A stretch of 64,000 nt of DNA. It comes from Cornus controversa (Eukaryota > Streptophyta > Magnoliopsida > Cornales > Cornaceae). The notes under the pieces are model-generated. The model had not been told where the DNA came from. It saw only the letters and a program-made list of their open reading frames with translations, and did not search any database. Within the stretch, counting starts at the first letter, position 1, and every line of letters begins with the position of its first letter. Shown here piece by piece: positions 12,451 through 27,671 of the stretch. The position numbers were made by a program, and so were the translations under genes. The stretch spans positions 54,877,146-54,941,145 of the forward strand of contig CM048852.1 in assembly GCA_026545225.1 (NCBI GenBank), in the 5' to 3' direction.

Positions 12451-14632
12451 ATGGCAGAGGGCTTGGACGACGGCGAGTTTTGGCTCCCTCCTCAGATCCT
12501 TACAGACGAAGACATACTCATGGACTACACCAACACTCACAGCCTTAAGAAGAGCATCAATGGAGACAAAACTGATTCTCCGTTTTGCTTTCCTTTTGAT
12601 TTCTCATATGGGTTGGGCTCTTTGGCTACGCCGTACTCGGATCTGAGCTCGCCGGTTGAGTCCGTCGTAGGTTCGACTGAGACAGAGAGTGACGAGGAGG
12701 ACTCACTCACTGGGTTGACTCGGAAAATGGCCCATTCAACTCTTGTAGATGAGTTATGGAAAACAGACACTGGTTTGGGCTGTGAGAACCAGAAGGTAAT
12801 GCTTAATTTCTTCTTCTTGTTTGTGCTATTTTGTGCTCTTTTTTCGGTGTAGCTTGGTCTATGTCTGTCTTGTTCTTTATATTACTCTGAATATAGTACT
12901 GTTCAACTGTTTTGCCTTCTGTTTTGTGCAAGCTTGTTTCTGATTTTGAAGCTCTAACATGGGGTTTCTTTGATTTCTTGTATCGTGTAGCCTTGGCCTT
13001 TGTCTGGTTCGCCTCAATCCACACTATGTGCAGTGATTGGTGGGTGTGGTTGCAAGAAGGGTTCGACTCGTTCAAGTCGGGAAAGCCCAAACTGTGCTTC
13101 ACAGATATCGTCGCCACTGTCCGCAGCTGCTGCGATGGGCATGAATGAGGCCGCTTATGATCTGCTGTACGCGGCTGTAGGGAAGGTTGCTAGGATGAGG
13201 ATGGTTGAAGAAGGAACTGGGTGTTACGAGAGCAGAGGACTTTTGGGGCCACCTCGAAGATCCAGTCCAGTTTCTGCACCTTTGAAGAAACCAAACCCTA
13301 ACCCTAATACTGGGTTTCACACGAACCACTCTCTCTCTTACCAGCAATTGCAAGTCAACCAAGTAGGCCTAACTTGCACCATTTGGGTATTTTAAGTAGT
13401 CTAAATACACTCAAAGCTTGTTTATAGATATGTGATTTGATTGGTTCTTTGTTTTGATACAGTTTGAGCAGTTGAGGCAGCAACAGATGATGAAGCAACA
13501 GGGTTCAGTTGCTTGGGGACAGTCGAAGGGGACTTGGCAGAACCAAGTGGTTCAGAACAGAGCACGAAATGGTAGTGCTCGTCCTCTGGGTTTGTCCCCA
13601 TCTGCTTGGCCTACTTTGCAACAATCCCAGCAACAGCAACAGCCTGGCTCAGGCATGAGGGCTGTGTTTCTTGGAAATCATGGGTCTAAAAGAGAATGCG
13701 CAGGGACTGGTGTGTTCTTGCCCCGGAGGATTGGCAATCCCACCGAAACCCGCAAGAAACCAGGTCCGCTTGTTTCTCAAATGTGTACATACTGGTGTAT
13801 GTATATATATATATATATATGCATACTTTGCAAGGGATTTTCAGATTTGGGTGGTTTTTTTTTCCTCTAATCAATAGTATATTACACACTAACGATATGG
13901 AGTGTGTTTAAAACTGGGGGTTTTGCAGTTAACCTTGGGAATTTGGAAATATTTTTTTGAGTGTGTAATTTGGAATTTGGAAATTTGTATAATATTTCTT
14001 TATACATCTATATTTAGTTGTATTTCTCAAGGGATTTTAAGATTTGGGTGGGTTTTGTTTTCTTGTAACTGTTAGGTTACTGGGTGACCATTGGGATTGC
14101 ATGATTGAGTTTTGAGTGAGCCCTTGATTCTTTATAGTAGTATATAGTTTACATATCGCTCTGTTGTACACAGACCTGTTGCTTTCCCTTTGAGTTAAAC
14201 CATTTTGAGGGCTTTGTTTTGTTAATGTTACTGATGAGTATGTATTCCTGATTTTGTAATTGCAGCGTGTTCAACTGTTTTACTCCCGGACAGAGTGGTG
14301 CAGGCCCTGAACTTGAACTTGGACACCATGGATGCTCATGCTCACGCCCAGCTTCAGTCCCGCCATAACAGAAGTTTCTCTCCTGACTATGGTAAGATCT
14401 AAGAAGTCACAATTTTTTTTTTTTGTGTATACTAGTGTGTGTGTCTGTAATTCTATGAACTTAATCTGATTTATGGTAATGGACTTGAGCTAATATAATT
14501 TATTTGCTTTAATTTGTAGATGGTGCTGTGAGTTATCGAAATAATGTTTTCATGGCTCAAGACATGCGCAACGTCCGGCCACAGCATGTGGTGAACCATG
14601 AGCTCCGGCTTCCTCAGGAGTGGACTTACTGA
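12451..14632 (+). CDS. Uncharacterised plant-specific protein, five exons, 418 aa
   Basis: Exons are 12451-12795, 12991-13362, 13463-13763, 14266-14391 and 14520-14632. All introns are GT-AG and the joined frame is open to TGA at 14630-14632. The N-terminus begins MAEGLDDGEFWLPPQ. Later parts are an acidic Ser/Thr region (about residues 65-95), a WPLSGSPQSTLCA segment at the start of exon 2, a helical AAYDLLYAAVGKVARMRM segment, a Gln-rich stretch (LRQQQMMKQQ, then QQSQQQQQ) and the motif CSTVLLPDRVVQALNLN near residues 341-357. The pattern matches a conserved plant family that includes Arabidopsis At3g54000, recalled from memory; databases sometimes call that one TIP41-like, but I see no TIP41 fold signature. 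The Gln-rich, acidic composition suggests a nuclear or RNA-associated protein, which is only an inference. There is no signal peptide or membrane segment. Confidence 0.85.
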
Positions 14633-15599
14633 CCCTATTGTAGCATTTGGGTCATCACTAATTTGTGATGGATCTTTTGAAAGCAGCTTTACAAAAGGAA
14701 ACAAATTGAAATTGAAGGTTTAGAAGAAAGAAGGAAGATTGTTAGTAGTATTAGGAAGTTTGCAATAGGAAATTAGTATAGGGATAGTAATAGTTGAAGA
14801 AAGTAAAGAAAATATATCTTTAGAAGAAGATGTTTTTTTGGGTAGTTTCAGGAAAATAAATGGGGTCCTATCTGGTTTTTTGAAGGGTAGAAGAATGTAA
14901 TGGCCTTTTGTTTCCGGGGAAGTGGTGGGTTATCCTTACCCTGTTTGTTCTCTCTTGTGGGTCAATTTGTTTTGTTTGAAGTTTGCAGCCTACTAGTACA
15001 ACTTGTGTAATGACCCTTTTCACCCCACTACACTCGGGAATCAGTAATGATAATAATACTACAAGATTTGCTTTGTTCAATGCTCTCTTTTTTATGCTTA
15101 ATTTGTGTAAATTTCTTATTGGTTAAATTTTTTTTTTTGTTGACTTAATTGTTAAATTTAGTACCTACAGTCTCTGGTGGTCCTTTTTGTGTTATTGGTG
15201 GTCTGAGTGTGGAGTTTCCAATGAATGTTTCGAGATTATTCATAGTCGGCATATAGGATTATTATTTATTTATTGTGTCTAGGTTGTTTTCCAGTAATTT
15301 GTCAGATTCTGGAACGTTTTGTTTATGACTTTTATTTGCTGATTCATTTATTATCTGTACATTTTTTTTGAAAAATTATAAAAGCAAAACTCTATTTTGA
15401 TGGTCGGTTTGTGTGTCATATAGCCAGACTGCAGGCTTCTACGAGTTCATATAGAGCTGAATATATGTATGTATCTATTAGTTTATTTAATTAAATAGTT
15501 AGTTCTCTTGCGAACTTGGACTTTAGTTCTTTTTTCGTAAATTCAAACAAGTTGAGTTGTCCAAGTGGGGCATGCCTCTAGATATTTAAAAAAATGTTA
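14633..15599. other. 3' UTR of the first gene and intergenic DNA
   Basis: The 3' UTR probably extends to about 15080, where sequence complexity falls. No other gene is seen up to the MITE at 15600. Confidence 0.5.
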
Positions 15600-15863
15600 C
15601 TCCTTCCGTCCCCTAATTTTAGTTAACTATTTTTTTTTGGAATGTTTCAAAATATATGTCCATTTTTTAAAATGGATTATATGATTCCTAAGCTACCTTT
15701 TTTAAACTCTACTATCTTAAAAGTGGGGCCCACTATATAATAATAATATTAACTTTTAAACAAGGATTAATATGTAAATTCGTGCATTATTACACTAAAA
15801 AATAGGTTCCACCATAAAAAGTCAGAATTCTCAAACATGTCGAGAATTATGGGACGGACGTAG
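15600..15863. mobile_element. Stowaway-type MITE (Tc1/mariner)
   Basis: The left end CTCCTTCCGTCCC and right end GGGACGGACGTAG are inverted repeats close to the canonical Stowaway terminus CTCCCTCCGTCCC. TA dinucleotides flank both sides (15598-15599 and 15864-15865), the expected target duplication. The element is 264 bp, AT-rich and non-coding, typical of the family. Confidence 0.85.
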
Positions 15864-15865
15864 TA

Positions 15866-16683
15866 TTAAATAGACGAAACTGAAAGTTCAGCAGTACCCT
15901 TGGATTACACCACCATCTTTTTAGTATCTTTCGCAATTGTTTTTTCAACTTGGTGGGTTTATAACTTTATATATATATATATATATATATGGAGATTCAA
16001 TAGTGCCAAGCACGAAAAATTAGAACATTTCTCTCTTGAATCGAGGATCGTGCTTGTTTAACAATAAGTACTGGTCCGTAATGGTATAGATAGATTAATA
16101 AGTAGATTATGGTGTATTAAGTACACTTTAATTGGTGGGTGGGACTGGGGGTAAAGTGAATTCTTTTTTTGTGGAAGGGAATATGTTGAGTTACTATACT
16201 TTTGCTTTCTCCACCTTGCTCTTTTCTTCCAGTCAATTCTGTTCTGTATGCGTTAAAAAAAAAAATTCTGTTCTGTATATTATAATAATATAATATAATA
16301 TAATATACATACACACACGTATAATCAGTGAGTGATTGGTTTGCTTGCTTAGAGGGGAAGTTTCGCGTGAAGATATAGACATATAGAGGTTACTACACTA
16401 TGATTTGATTTTGAGAGAGCACATCACAACAACACACACAAACACAATCCACATAAATAAAAATAGGCAACCCTATTATGTGAATTATTATTTTCTTCAC
16501 GCTTTTTATGGATTGAAAATGGATTCAATGAATCTCGGGATTCATTGCGCTGTCACACCATTGATCTACCACTACTCACTACTCATTAGGGTATGCTGTT
16601 CACGCTTGGAGGCTTTCTCCAATAGCCATTACCATTTACCAATGGCCATGTTCCCTAGTGTCCACTCCGTCAGTTAATGCATG

Positions 16684-16714
<31 letters not shown>

Positions 16715-19158
16715 CTCATCTCTACTACTATATATATTGTTGTTTGGACACACAAAGTTGGAAATGTTGAAATATTAATCAAATTAAATAAATTATGTTG
16801 CCACTTCATTTAAAATATTAAATAGCTAATTTTTTTGATGCAACTAAACACACGGACGGATATTTTCAAAAATATTTTATATTTGTCAAATCATAACTTT
16901 CTCTGTTAAATTGCCCGAGTTAAAAAATAAATCGAAACGAAACGAAACGAAACATGATTGGATCTCTAATTTCTTGGGTTGGTACCGACTACTGATCAAA
17001 AACTTGTGAATTGGACTGACCCGACTAGATTCACATGGCGCGCACTTTCTGGATTGTGATTGTGAATGTGAAACTGCACGCGCGTGACATGCGTTTGTTG
17101 TAGTGAGGGATGTGCCTTCCATGTTCTAGGGCGGGGGTGGTGTGATGTTGACTTAGTCATCATGCCCACATTTTAATTCCTTTTGCCATTTTTCTTCTTA
17201 ATATTCCTTCACTCTTTTTTTGACTTCTTTCGTGCCGGTGCCGCCTTCCAATTAGCTCTGTGATTCTTATCCTTTAAACCATCTTTTATATATGCATCAT
17301 TCAATTTCTAAGCTTTTACTATTACCTGCATCTAATATATACATCACACATAACAACTAGTATATCTATACAACTGGATTTACAATAACTTATTTTATGA
17401 TCACCGTCAAGAAAAACAAACAACAAATAAATAAATAAATAAATAAATACATGTCAATTACAACATATACAGATTTAACTTTTTTAATATTCAAATTTGT
17501 ATCTTGACACTTGTAAGTTTGAACTTTTCATGTTGTTCCCATGCATGAAGCATATAGATGGTTCATATAGTTGCTGCACCATTTGCGTGCGCCTCACTAC
17601 ATTTTGCTTCCAAATGTGTGTAGATATGGACCTTTTCATTCCGGCCTATGCTTTGCTCATTTGGGCCTTGGGCTATTTTTCTCTCCTTTAAAATTCTATG
17701 CTTTTTATTAATTAGAATTTCAATGTCCTTTCACTTTTCTTTTTTATTTCTTAAATATGTTTTGTGGTAAACATAAAATAATATGTTGTATGTATAAGGG
17801 TCCTTGGGTCAGTGCAAATTCAGCTTCAATTTCTTCATATCCCAACCCAGCCCAAATTTGATTGGGCCAACAGGCCTATATCCTCGCTCCACACTGCTCT
17901 CAAAATCAGCTCCAGATACTCGGTTAAATAAATAAGTAAAAATAAAATAAAATCCTAATGTTATGAAAAGAGGGGCAAAACTAACATAGATTGAAATTAT
18001 ATATATATATATATATAAATGACAATAAATTTATTTGAAGTTATAATCTTGAATGATCAAACAATATTCATTTAGTCAACTTCAATTCTTTCACTTTCAT
18101 TCAATTTCCTTACGAACCACTCATAACATATGATCTTCAATAACCGAACGGAGCCTTTGAAGTTTGAAGCCAATCAATCCTATAAGCTTTTATTAATTAC
18201 TTTTATTTTTACTATCCTTCAATTTTGTTCAATTCTCTGAAGAATCACTTTTCCTCATAATATTTATGACTCAAAACGGAGTTTCTGAATCCAATTTTGT
18301 TCTTCCTAGTTTCTGAATCCAATTCAACCTATAAGAAAGCAAGAAAGGATGTAAAATACTCGATACATATTTGAATTACAAATAAAATATTTAAATCCGT
18401 TCATATCTTCTGTAACGGTGAAGTCTGCACTGTACGGAAGAATTTAAAAATAAAACCATATTATTTCCTCTTGTTTAGCTATTTCAAAAAATAATATGTT
18501 TAGTAATTAATTATTGTCATTAAGGCTATTAAAACATACCGAATATGATTTTATTGTAGAAATAAGATTAAAAAAATTATAAAATACTATCCTTTTTTTT
18601 TATCCCACTAAACAAACAATTATTATGTTAGGATTGTCATCACTCTTTCTTCTCAATTAAACAGAAAATAATTGTGTAAATCCCAATGTCCAAAAGTTCT
18701 TAAAAATTAATAACAAAATGAAAATAAACAATTTCTAGACATTTTTCCCTTTTATTTTAATTTTTCTTCATATGTTTTCACTTTTATATTTCTTCTCAAA
18801 TATACATAATAAGAATATGAAATTATAATTCACTTCATATTAATACCATCTCTCCGGCTCTCCCCCTTTTCTTCGCATTTTTCCCCTTCTTGAAGACGAT
18901 GCCGTTGATATTATAGTTGGCCAATCTTTGAAAAGTTGGTTTAGACTGTGTGTGTCGTCTGGGAGAGAGCATTATTATAATTGACACTTAAATCCCATTA
19001 TTACAATCTTTTACTAACCTAGGGTTCTCCGCTACTTCAGCCCAACTACTGTGTCATTACCTTCTCATATACATACATATCTCAAACCTAATCTAAGCCC
19101 TGTGCACTGTGAATTCTTCACCGTTCTTCAAATTTCCGGCAACACTGACTCGTCTTCA
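15866..19158. other. Intergenic DNA and PAS1 promoter/leader
   Basis: It includes (TA)n near 15967, an (ATGT)n microsatellite at about 16680-16712 and (AAAT)n near 17428. No protein family is recognised in its short open frames. The last ~300 bp are pyrimidine-rich and contain a CTAGGGTTCTCC telo-box-like word (about 19019-19030), so transcription of PAS1 probably starts near 19000. Confidence 0.5.
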
Positions 19159-21204
19159 ATGGCGATAGACGAAGATGCTGAACAAGAATTTGTTCCACAG
19201 AAGAAGAAAACACCTTCTGATGAAGATCAAAGGTTTATCTTTTTCTTCTTCTTGTTTCCTTTAGTAAATTTAAAAATACTTCATTGTATTGAATATGACA
19301 TATTTGTACAATTTACACACATAGATATGTTTACAATTATGTATTTTGGATTCATAGGAGAGAGAAGATTGTGCCTGGAAGTTTGATGAAAGCTTTGATG
19401 AGGCCTGGAGGGGGTGATTCAAGGCCAGCTGATGGTGATCAGGTATACTGTTCTGCTTGGTCTGCTTTGCTTTCATTATATGTCTCTTCCAGTTTTTTCA
19501 TATTACGAGTGTCTCAATGGGAGTCAATGAGTAATTGATTGAATTTTCACTGTCTGTTTTCAATTCACAACCTCTTGTCTAAAAAATAATGTGATTGAAT
19601 TGTTGTAATTTGCTTTAATTGCGTGCTGGAAGTGGAACTGAATTATCCAAGGATGAACAAGACACAGATTTGTTATTATCTAAGTTGTGCCTCTTATGTT
19701 CTGTAGGTCATATTTCATTGCACAGTTCGTACTCTAGATGGAGTGGTTGTCGAATCCACAAGAACAGAATTAGGAGGTGAGTCAGTTTCAGGCTTCTTGT
19801 ATTTTTTGATTCAAGAAATTTGTGCTGCTAGGGGTGAGATATTCTGGTGTATATTTTGTTAAAAAATAGTGGAACCACATTGTAAGTGACGATGTAGAAA
19901 TGCTTTTGATTTTTCAGTTTGCAACTTTTTATGTTTTTAATGTCTTGACTCCATCGTAATTTCCTACCAGAGCTTCAAATGTTCCAATTGAAGTTACTTG
20001 TAGTGCTAGCTATTCATCCTTTGCAGAGTAAGGCTTGCATTGAACTTTTGAGTTTTGAAAGAGCTTCTCTACTTACCCTTTTGGGCTATAATCATCAGGC
20101 AGTGCCTTGAAAAAGAATGACTGATGAAAATATTACATGCTAAAGATTTGTATACTTATGGGAATCTATAAACAGACTCTTGAATTGTTCCAGGAACCAT
20201 GAGGTCATGTAAAATTCGAGCACTTTTCTCTTCTTTGCTATTTTGCAATGTGTTTTGAAGTCATGCACTTCTATGGCTCAAGTTCTTTGTGGTTCTAAAT
20301 GATTTACATCATAATATCTCTAATGATTTAATAAATGTAGTACTCTTTTAAACACATAACATAAGCATATACTTTCTGACATGTTTGCATTCTTTTTCTT
20401 TATAATGGCAAATTAGTCATTTCTTTGGAGAAATCCTTCGTAGCATGTGGAGTTTCACTAAAATTTGAGATTAAATAGTAGCTTCTTTATATTGCAACTG
20501 CATTTTTGTGAAAGCGGAAGTCTGTACTAAAATACATCAATTCCAAAATAGTTTAATTCATTGACAACTGGATAGATTTTAAGTACTTCAAGCTGTGCTG
20601 CTTGTTGTGCTCTCGGACCAATGGACCAGCTTCCAGAATTAATGCTGGATGCTGATTTCACCAAACTCCTAAATTTTACATTTTGATGTAAGTTGCATAA
20701 GACCTTGGTTGACTGTTGACTACTATACTTGCCCATGATCCCGATGGATTTGTCATCCCCCTGGATGCTTCATCAGCTCCTCGATCATGTTAATCAGCAA
20801 ATTTGTTATTGGCTTTGATTGGTAGGTTCACTTAATTGAATGAAGTATTCACAATGTGTTTTTTATTTTTTGATATGTTGTTTTCATGGCCTCAACACAC
20901 CCTTCATTTTCACTATTATTTTCCTTCTTTCAGTGTTTGTTGCTGTGCAGTTTTTCCAAAACAATATCCATACTTGGCTATAATTTATTGATATATTCAT
21001 GGTTTTAGTTTTTCTATTAATCCATTAAATCTTTACTTACTACCTTGTTCCGTCTCTGTTCATCGTGCATTTTTACACTGTATTAATTGCGTTTTCGCAT
21101 TCAATTCGATATATCATATCCTGCAGGGTTTTATAATTTTTGTACCTTTTTTTGGGCTATTTATTCTTAATTTTGTTCAATGGCCAACTCTTACTTTATT
21201 TAAC

Positions 21205-21238
<34 letters not shown>

Positions 21239-22527
21239 GTTGCAGGTGAGGGTACACCAATAAGGCATGTTTTAGGTAAAAGCAAGATGATATTGGGATT
21301 GCTAGAAGGAATTCCCACGATGCTGAAGGGTGAAGTTGCAATGGTAATTATTTGAAATGTGTTTAAGCATTAATAACGAAAATAAAATAAAAACTTTAAC
21401 TCAAACACTTTTTGGGACATGAATAGGGAAAATAGGTCAGGTTATTTCAACAGTAAATTTTAGGGATTTAACTCAATTTTGGACAATTTTTCATTTTAAA
21501 ATTAATTTTTAACTCATTTTTTTAATTTTCATTTCATAAGGGCAGTTATGTAATTTTATTGCCACGTGAAAGGTTGAACAACAAAAAGGTCGTATTTGCA
21601 AATCTTTTATAGTTTTGGGGTTTTTTGAAGTTCATGGGGGTTATTTGCAATGCAGGATATTCAAGGGGGATTTTTTTACATCTGGCCCTAAAATATTTAG
21701 AATGCACAGGAAAAATAATATAAAACAGAAGCTAATGACACACTTTATATTAGTTGATTGGGGAGGAGCTGCTAACGAAGCTGTTCTGGTTACTTTCATG
21801 GTTATTTATTGCAACTCCCTATACATTATATCTTCCATCTAATTGCAGTAGTTTGTTTTCATTTTCTATCAAGTTATTAGCTAAAAGACCGATTTAAATA
21901 GATGGCATAATTAGTTATTCAAGAGGGCATATGACCGAGAACCGCTTTTGGGGGGTGTGGGGTGCACATCATACGAACAACTGGAAAGCCCCGTCTTTGA
22001 TCAATGAGTCTACACTTCTACTATGAAGTGATTTTATCAACATGAACCACAAGAATGAGCTTCAGTTTAACCGACCACTACCTTTAATTCATCCTCTATC
22101 AACTAATGATGAAAATTTTAAAGGAGTAGCTTCTCTAAGAACTTCTAGAAGGGCTCTTATCTCAGCCTGAATTGCAAAGTCCTCACTTGCCTAATTGGAA
22201 TTTTGTGCTCTGTAATTAGCACTTCTGTTTCCTACAATAACTTTTGTTAAATTTACCCTTTCCAAATTGCGGCGCAAGAACTAGAGAAACAATGTGTGCT
22301 GTCCATGATTTGGTGATAAGGCATGTTATGCATTAATTCATTTTACCCAACTCTGGATGTCAAGGAAATTTGGATCAACTGTTATCTCTCTGTTTTCCAA
22401 GATTTGGGAATTATATCTTCAACACCTGGTCGTTACCTTCATCTGACACCTGTTACACGGTTCATGTGAACCAGAGACCTAAACCAAATTGGTGATTTTT
22501 TATATTATATTTTAGCATTAAAAATAT

Positions 22528-22574
<47 letters not shown>

Positions 22575-25500
22575 TTCATTTTTTTAGTTAATGGATACTG
22601 CAATATTTGTTGTTTAGGTGTCCCCTTGCCCAGGGGGCCTTATGACCTAAATTTATGCCTTGCTAAGATGCCTTCACTGCATGACTGTTAACTCAAGGGC
22701 TTTCTACATAAAATGTTTGATTTTTGGCTAATAGATTACTATTCAGTGGAATACACGTAACTGATGCCTGAAACCAGCACTTACTCATGTTTGTATTGTT
22801 TGTAACCTTTAATTGTTCAAAGTCCCAATTTTTTATCTTGTTTGGTCATTAGTGAAAATGTTGTTGATAGTATTATAAGTGACTTTGCTAAAGATATTTT
22901 CTAAGGTGGTGTTATTTTTATTCATTTTATGGGTACCACTTATTCCAACCAGAAAAATGTCATCCATTGTAACATAGGTTATCTTTGTCCATGTGCTGAG
23001 AATTTGTGGATTCCTTCATAATTGGAACTTTGCATATGTCATCCATTTCCATTCGCCCTTTCTATAAAGGGGCATTATGGTTAGTTCCTGGCATCCGTAG
23101 GTTCCAACTACAAAGAAAACATATTAAAAAAAGAAAAGAAAAAGATCACATGCGAATAGCAGTTTTTGCTGAGAAAATGGAAAGATTCAAAATATACACC
23201 ATTCATATATAATGAAAAGAATTCTTGGTTTATTTATTTTATCTTCTTCCCGAAATAAATTTCTTAACTGTTAGTTTGGAGACCAATCCACTTTCTCTGT
23301 GTATTTCGGTAGTAAAGAAAATAAAATAAAATAAAAAGGATTTGCCTGGTATATGTCTGTTAACTAATGATCCTATGTTGCTCTGTGCTGCATTTCTGTT
23401 TGCATTTAATGGATTTTGTGATACCCCTTGTTTCAGTTCAAGATGAAACCTGAAATGCATTATGGTGAGGATGGTTGTCCTGTTTCAGTTTCCGATAACT
23501 TTCCGAAGGATGCCGAACTTCATTTTGAGATTGAGATGATAGATTTCTCTAAAGTCAAGGCAAGAATTTTAAATTTTCTTATATTATCTTCTTAGCTATA
23601 AATTATTGATTTTATAAAGCTTTAGTTCTGCTCATGATAGTGTTTGAAATATTCCTATGATTTGCACAAGCAATATGACTTTTGTTAATTTGATTATATC
23701 TAGATTTATGGACTTTGCAAAGGCTGTGTTCTTGTTGATTCTATTTGTAGATTTCTATACGTTAGGTCCTGGCATCCTGCTATGTCTAAACCAGCAGGAT
23801 TAAGATTTCTTGTTTAATAGATTTTGTACATGCATTTATATCTGTAGATTTTCTTCTGTTATGAATTATTAAGGGAAGCTGCCTCATGCAAGGGTATTCT
23901 CGGTTTTATGTTCTGTTTCTGATACTGTTAGTTCTAGGCTAGCTTTTTTCCCTCTTGGTTCAAAGGTGCATATTGTGATTAGCTTTTTGTGTTGGGGGGG
24001 GGGGGGGCAAGGCGGGTGTGGGTGTTCCTGTGTTTGTCATTTTGCCTGGGGGAGGGTATCAAAGATTGAACTTGGCCAATTATATAAACTCACACACTAG
24101 TTTATAGAGTATGGTCTGTCTTCCTCTTAAATTTTAGTAAATGTTTCTGAACTATTATGTTTTTGTTTATCTTAACATCTACTGCCTGATGCTAAAATAT
24201 GCTCATTTTTTATCAAACAGTCTTCTGCTTTTGTTATAGCTAAAATCTTTCTGACAGTTGCGCTGCACTATCTTCACCCACTGCTTACTTTCTAGTGAAG
24301 GAATTTTTATTAGGTTGTATTTATTCTTTTTCAGTTTTAACCTTTAATTTTTTTGTTATATTTTTCAGGTTATCAGTGGAGATTTAGGAGTTCTGAAAAA
24401 GGTATCAGAAACTATGAAAAAAATGCTGCCTGATTCGTTTCATTGAGATTGGCAGGAAGGGTTATATGAAGAGTGCAGAACTCATTCATTTGAAACACTT
24501 CAAATTTATGAAAATTCTAAATAATTCACCATGAGAGTTTCTCCAGTAATTATATAATCTACATATTAATTTTTTTAGTTTGTATAGGCCATTGCTCAAG
24601 GAAAATTGATTTAATATTTTGTGGCCTAATTTCTGAATGATAGTTTCGCTTGTCAATTTTTCTAAAAGATTGTGGTCTCCTTTTGTGTTTTGCTTCCCTC
24701 CGCCCTCCCCCCCCACCCCCAATCCTTTTTTTTTCTTGCCCTTGGTGTTGGTGCGTGTGGAGTTGAGAGGTATCTATTTTGGTCTACAGTTTTTCCTTTT
24801 TCTTTCTAAAATTCAAACTTTATACGTGCAAGCAGAAGTATGTTACATTATGATAGCAGTTATTGTAATCACTCAGGGAGGATTTGAAACAAATTAAGGA
24901 ATGAAATCAAACATTATACAAAGTTGTGTTGAAGAGACTGGATAACTAGGAAGGAGCTAGTGAGTGGATATTTTATGTAAAACAATGGTGTATGGCTTAT
25001 ATTTAGAATATTATTTTTTCTTTGTTTCACCTTTAAATTGAATGATAATTGTTCCTCCATTTATTTTGGTAGGTAGTAGATGAAGGTCAGGGTTGGGAAT
25101 CACCAAGGGAACCGTATGAAGTAAAAGCTTGGTAGAAACTTGTTCTTGTTTCTCTTTTTCCTTCTTGTGTCAATGTTGAACTACGTATTTAATTATTCAT
25201 ATTCTCGATCACTTTTTAATTATTCATACACTTGATCACCTAATATATCTCAAGAATCACGACTTACAGTATTTATTGCTTTTTCCAGGATTTCTGCAAA
25301 GACTGGGGATGGGAAGTTGATTCTATCACACACACAAGGAGAACCATTTTTCTTTACTTTTGGAAAATCTGAGGTTGGTATTACATTCCTGCTCCTCTTC
25401 TGAATTTGTCTTTTTTGTCCTCCTTAATTGATATGGTTAATTTGCCTTGTCTAAAAATGCACTCTGCCTAATTTTTGTTGTCTATAATTTAGGTACCTAA

Positions 25501-27620
25501 AGGTCTGGAAATGGGAATAGGAACAATGTCAAAAGGAGAGAAGGCAGTAATTTATGTTACCAATCAGTACTTAACTAAATCTTCTTTCATGGCCATGGTA
25601 GAAGGTATTCAAGAAATTCATTTTGAAGTGGAGCTCGTCCACTTCATTCAGGTTGGCACAGTTCTTCTGCACTATGAATTATGATTCTGTGTCATTCCAC
25701 TTTCATGTCACTTATTGTTCAGTTAACACTAGGTCAAATTCTTGAACCGATGAGTTTATTTATTTTCATATTGAAGGGGAATTGTTTTAGCTGATAAAGA
25801 ATATTTTGATAGCGGACAACCATATATGCATAAGACAACAACTTGTTTGGATGCAAGAGTTGTACTAAACATCTTTTGCATCTGAACATTTTTATCTCAT
25901 TTAGTTAACGTGAAATGGTTCTAGTGAGATTCTTAATGCAACTGATATTAGCAGCCTGAACTTAATGAACGTAAACTATAGGGGATTTAACACACTCTCT
26001 GAGATGGTTCTTTTCATTAGATATTATGTGCATTACATGTTGTCAGGATGATGCTTGGATGAGCACCTGGCTGTAATTTATTACCTTGGCTAAATTAGAA
26101 CGCTAGCCACTTGTGCACCTTGGTAGTACAAGGATAGGTGCTGGCTTAGCATTCTCAATGCGTGTAAATCAATATTTGATTGGCTGGATGAACTTTGTAA
26201 AGTTTAACGCAAGAGTATAGGTTACAAAAATAATCCTTTTAGTCCGTCTCTCTTGATTTGATGTCATTTGTTTTTATGTTGATCAAATCTTCTAACTATT
26301 GCCTCTGTGATCGTCTGAGGCTGTTTTTGCCATGAGTAGTAATTTGTGAATGCATCCTGTCATCATATACATTGGATGTGGAATGCATTTCTTGTTTATC
26401 ATTCCACCTCGATTTCTAAATTAATTGTTTTTTTTTTCCTTTTTTTGCTTGTATGAGCTACTAGGAGGACCTGTGTTAGTATATTTTTTTTTACGGATTT
26501 ACTTCTTCTATATTCTTGTTATGTATTATGAATAGCTTAGAGATGTTCAATAATGAGTAAATTAGCAATAATTATGCAACGCATACTCTATATGACATTA
26601 TATAACAGTACACAAAATTTTGGGTGACTGATCACCTAGCAGCTTTGTTGATTATTAAAGTTCCACTATCTTCCATAGGCAAGTTGGTGAGGATTTGTCC
26701 TGTTTCTCTGGTTACACTTATACAGGTGCGTGACATGCTTGGAGATGGGCGCCTAATAAAACGCCGTATTCGTGATGGAAGAGGTATGAATCCAAATTTT
26801 GAATTTGAACATCACTAGAGGTAGGATTTTTTTGCATGATCTTTGTAATTCTTTTATCTTGATTACTTCTAATTATTGTATTTGTGAAAGCCTACTTTGT
26901 TATTACTGAATAATATTATGTTATAACTGGTCCTTACTTTTGTCAGGAAATCACTTTTCATGTTTGTTTGAGTATCCATTTCTTTAACTATTGTTACTGG
27001 CAGCGTCTTCCTGGTGAGAATGGTGTTTGTTGGAGACAGATTTTTTTATTTTTATTTCCTAAATTTGTTGGAGACAGATTGAGTAATAATGCTATGAATT
27101 TTTCTTAAAATTTTTAGCTAGGATGCACAAATTGCTCTGGTGAGAATGGTGATGAACAATGAAATTAGCAGTGTAGTGCTTCTCCATTCTCATCCCGTTT
27201 GAAAGTTTCATGCATTTTGATCTCGGTATTATATGTTTTACAAATAAAGGTGCCAATGATTCTATCGTTTCATTATCTTTCTCATCCATCCTTCTCACTT
27301 AAGCAACTATGTTATATATAGGCTGGGTCATTACTTTTTATGATCTACTATATGAAGCACTTGTTCTTATTATATAGCTAAAATTTAATGTTGTTTCTTT
27401 TCTCAATTCTTGGAAATAATTAGGTGATTTTCCTATGGATTGCCCTCTTCATGACAGTCTACTGCGTGTCCATTACAAGGGCATGCTGCTTAATGACGAT
27501 AAGACGGTCTTCTGTGATACAAAAGTTGATAACAATGGTGAGCCTCTGGAATTCAGCTCAGGAGAAGGGCTGGTAAGATGCAATTTTTATAGAAAAGAAG
27601 GATATCATGTTGATTTTTTT

Positions 27621-27671
<51 letters not shown>

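Noticed and set aside
23553..23559. GT donor in AAA|GTCAAGG as the end of PAS1 exon 5
   Set aside because: It would delete two residues that are present at the same position in known PAS1; the GC donor six bases on has a better consensus.
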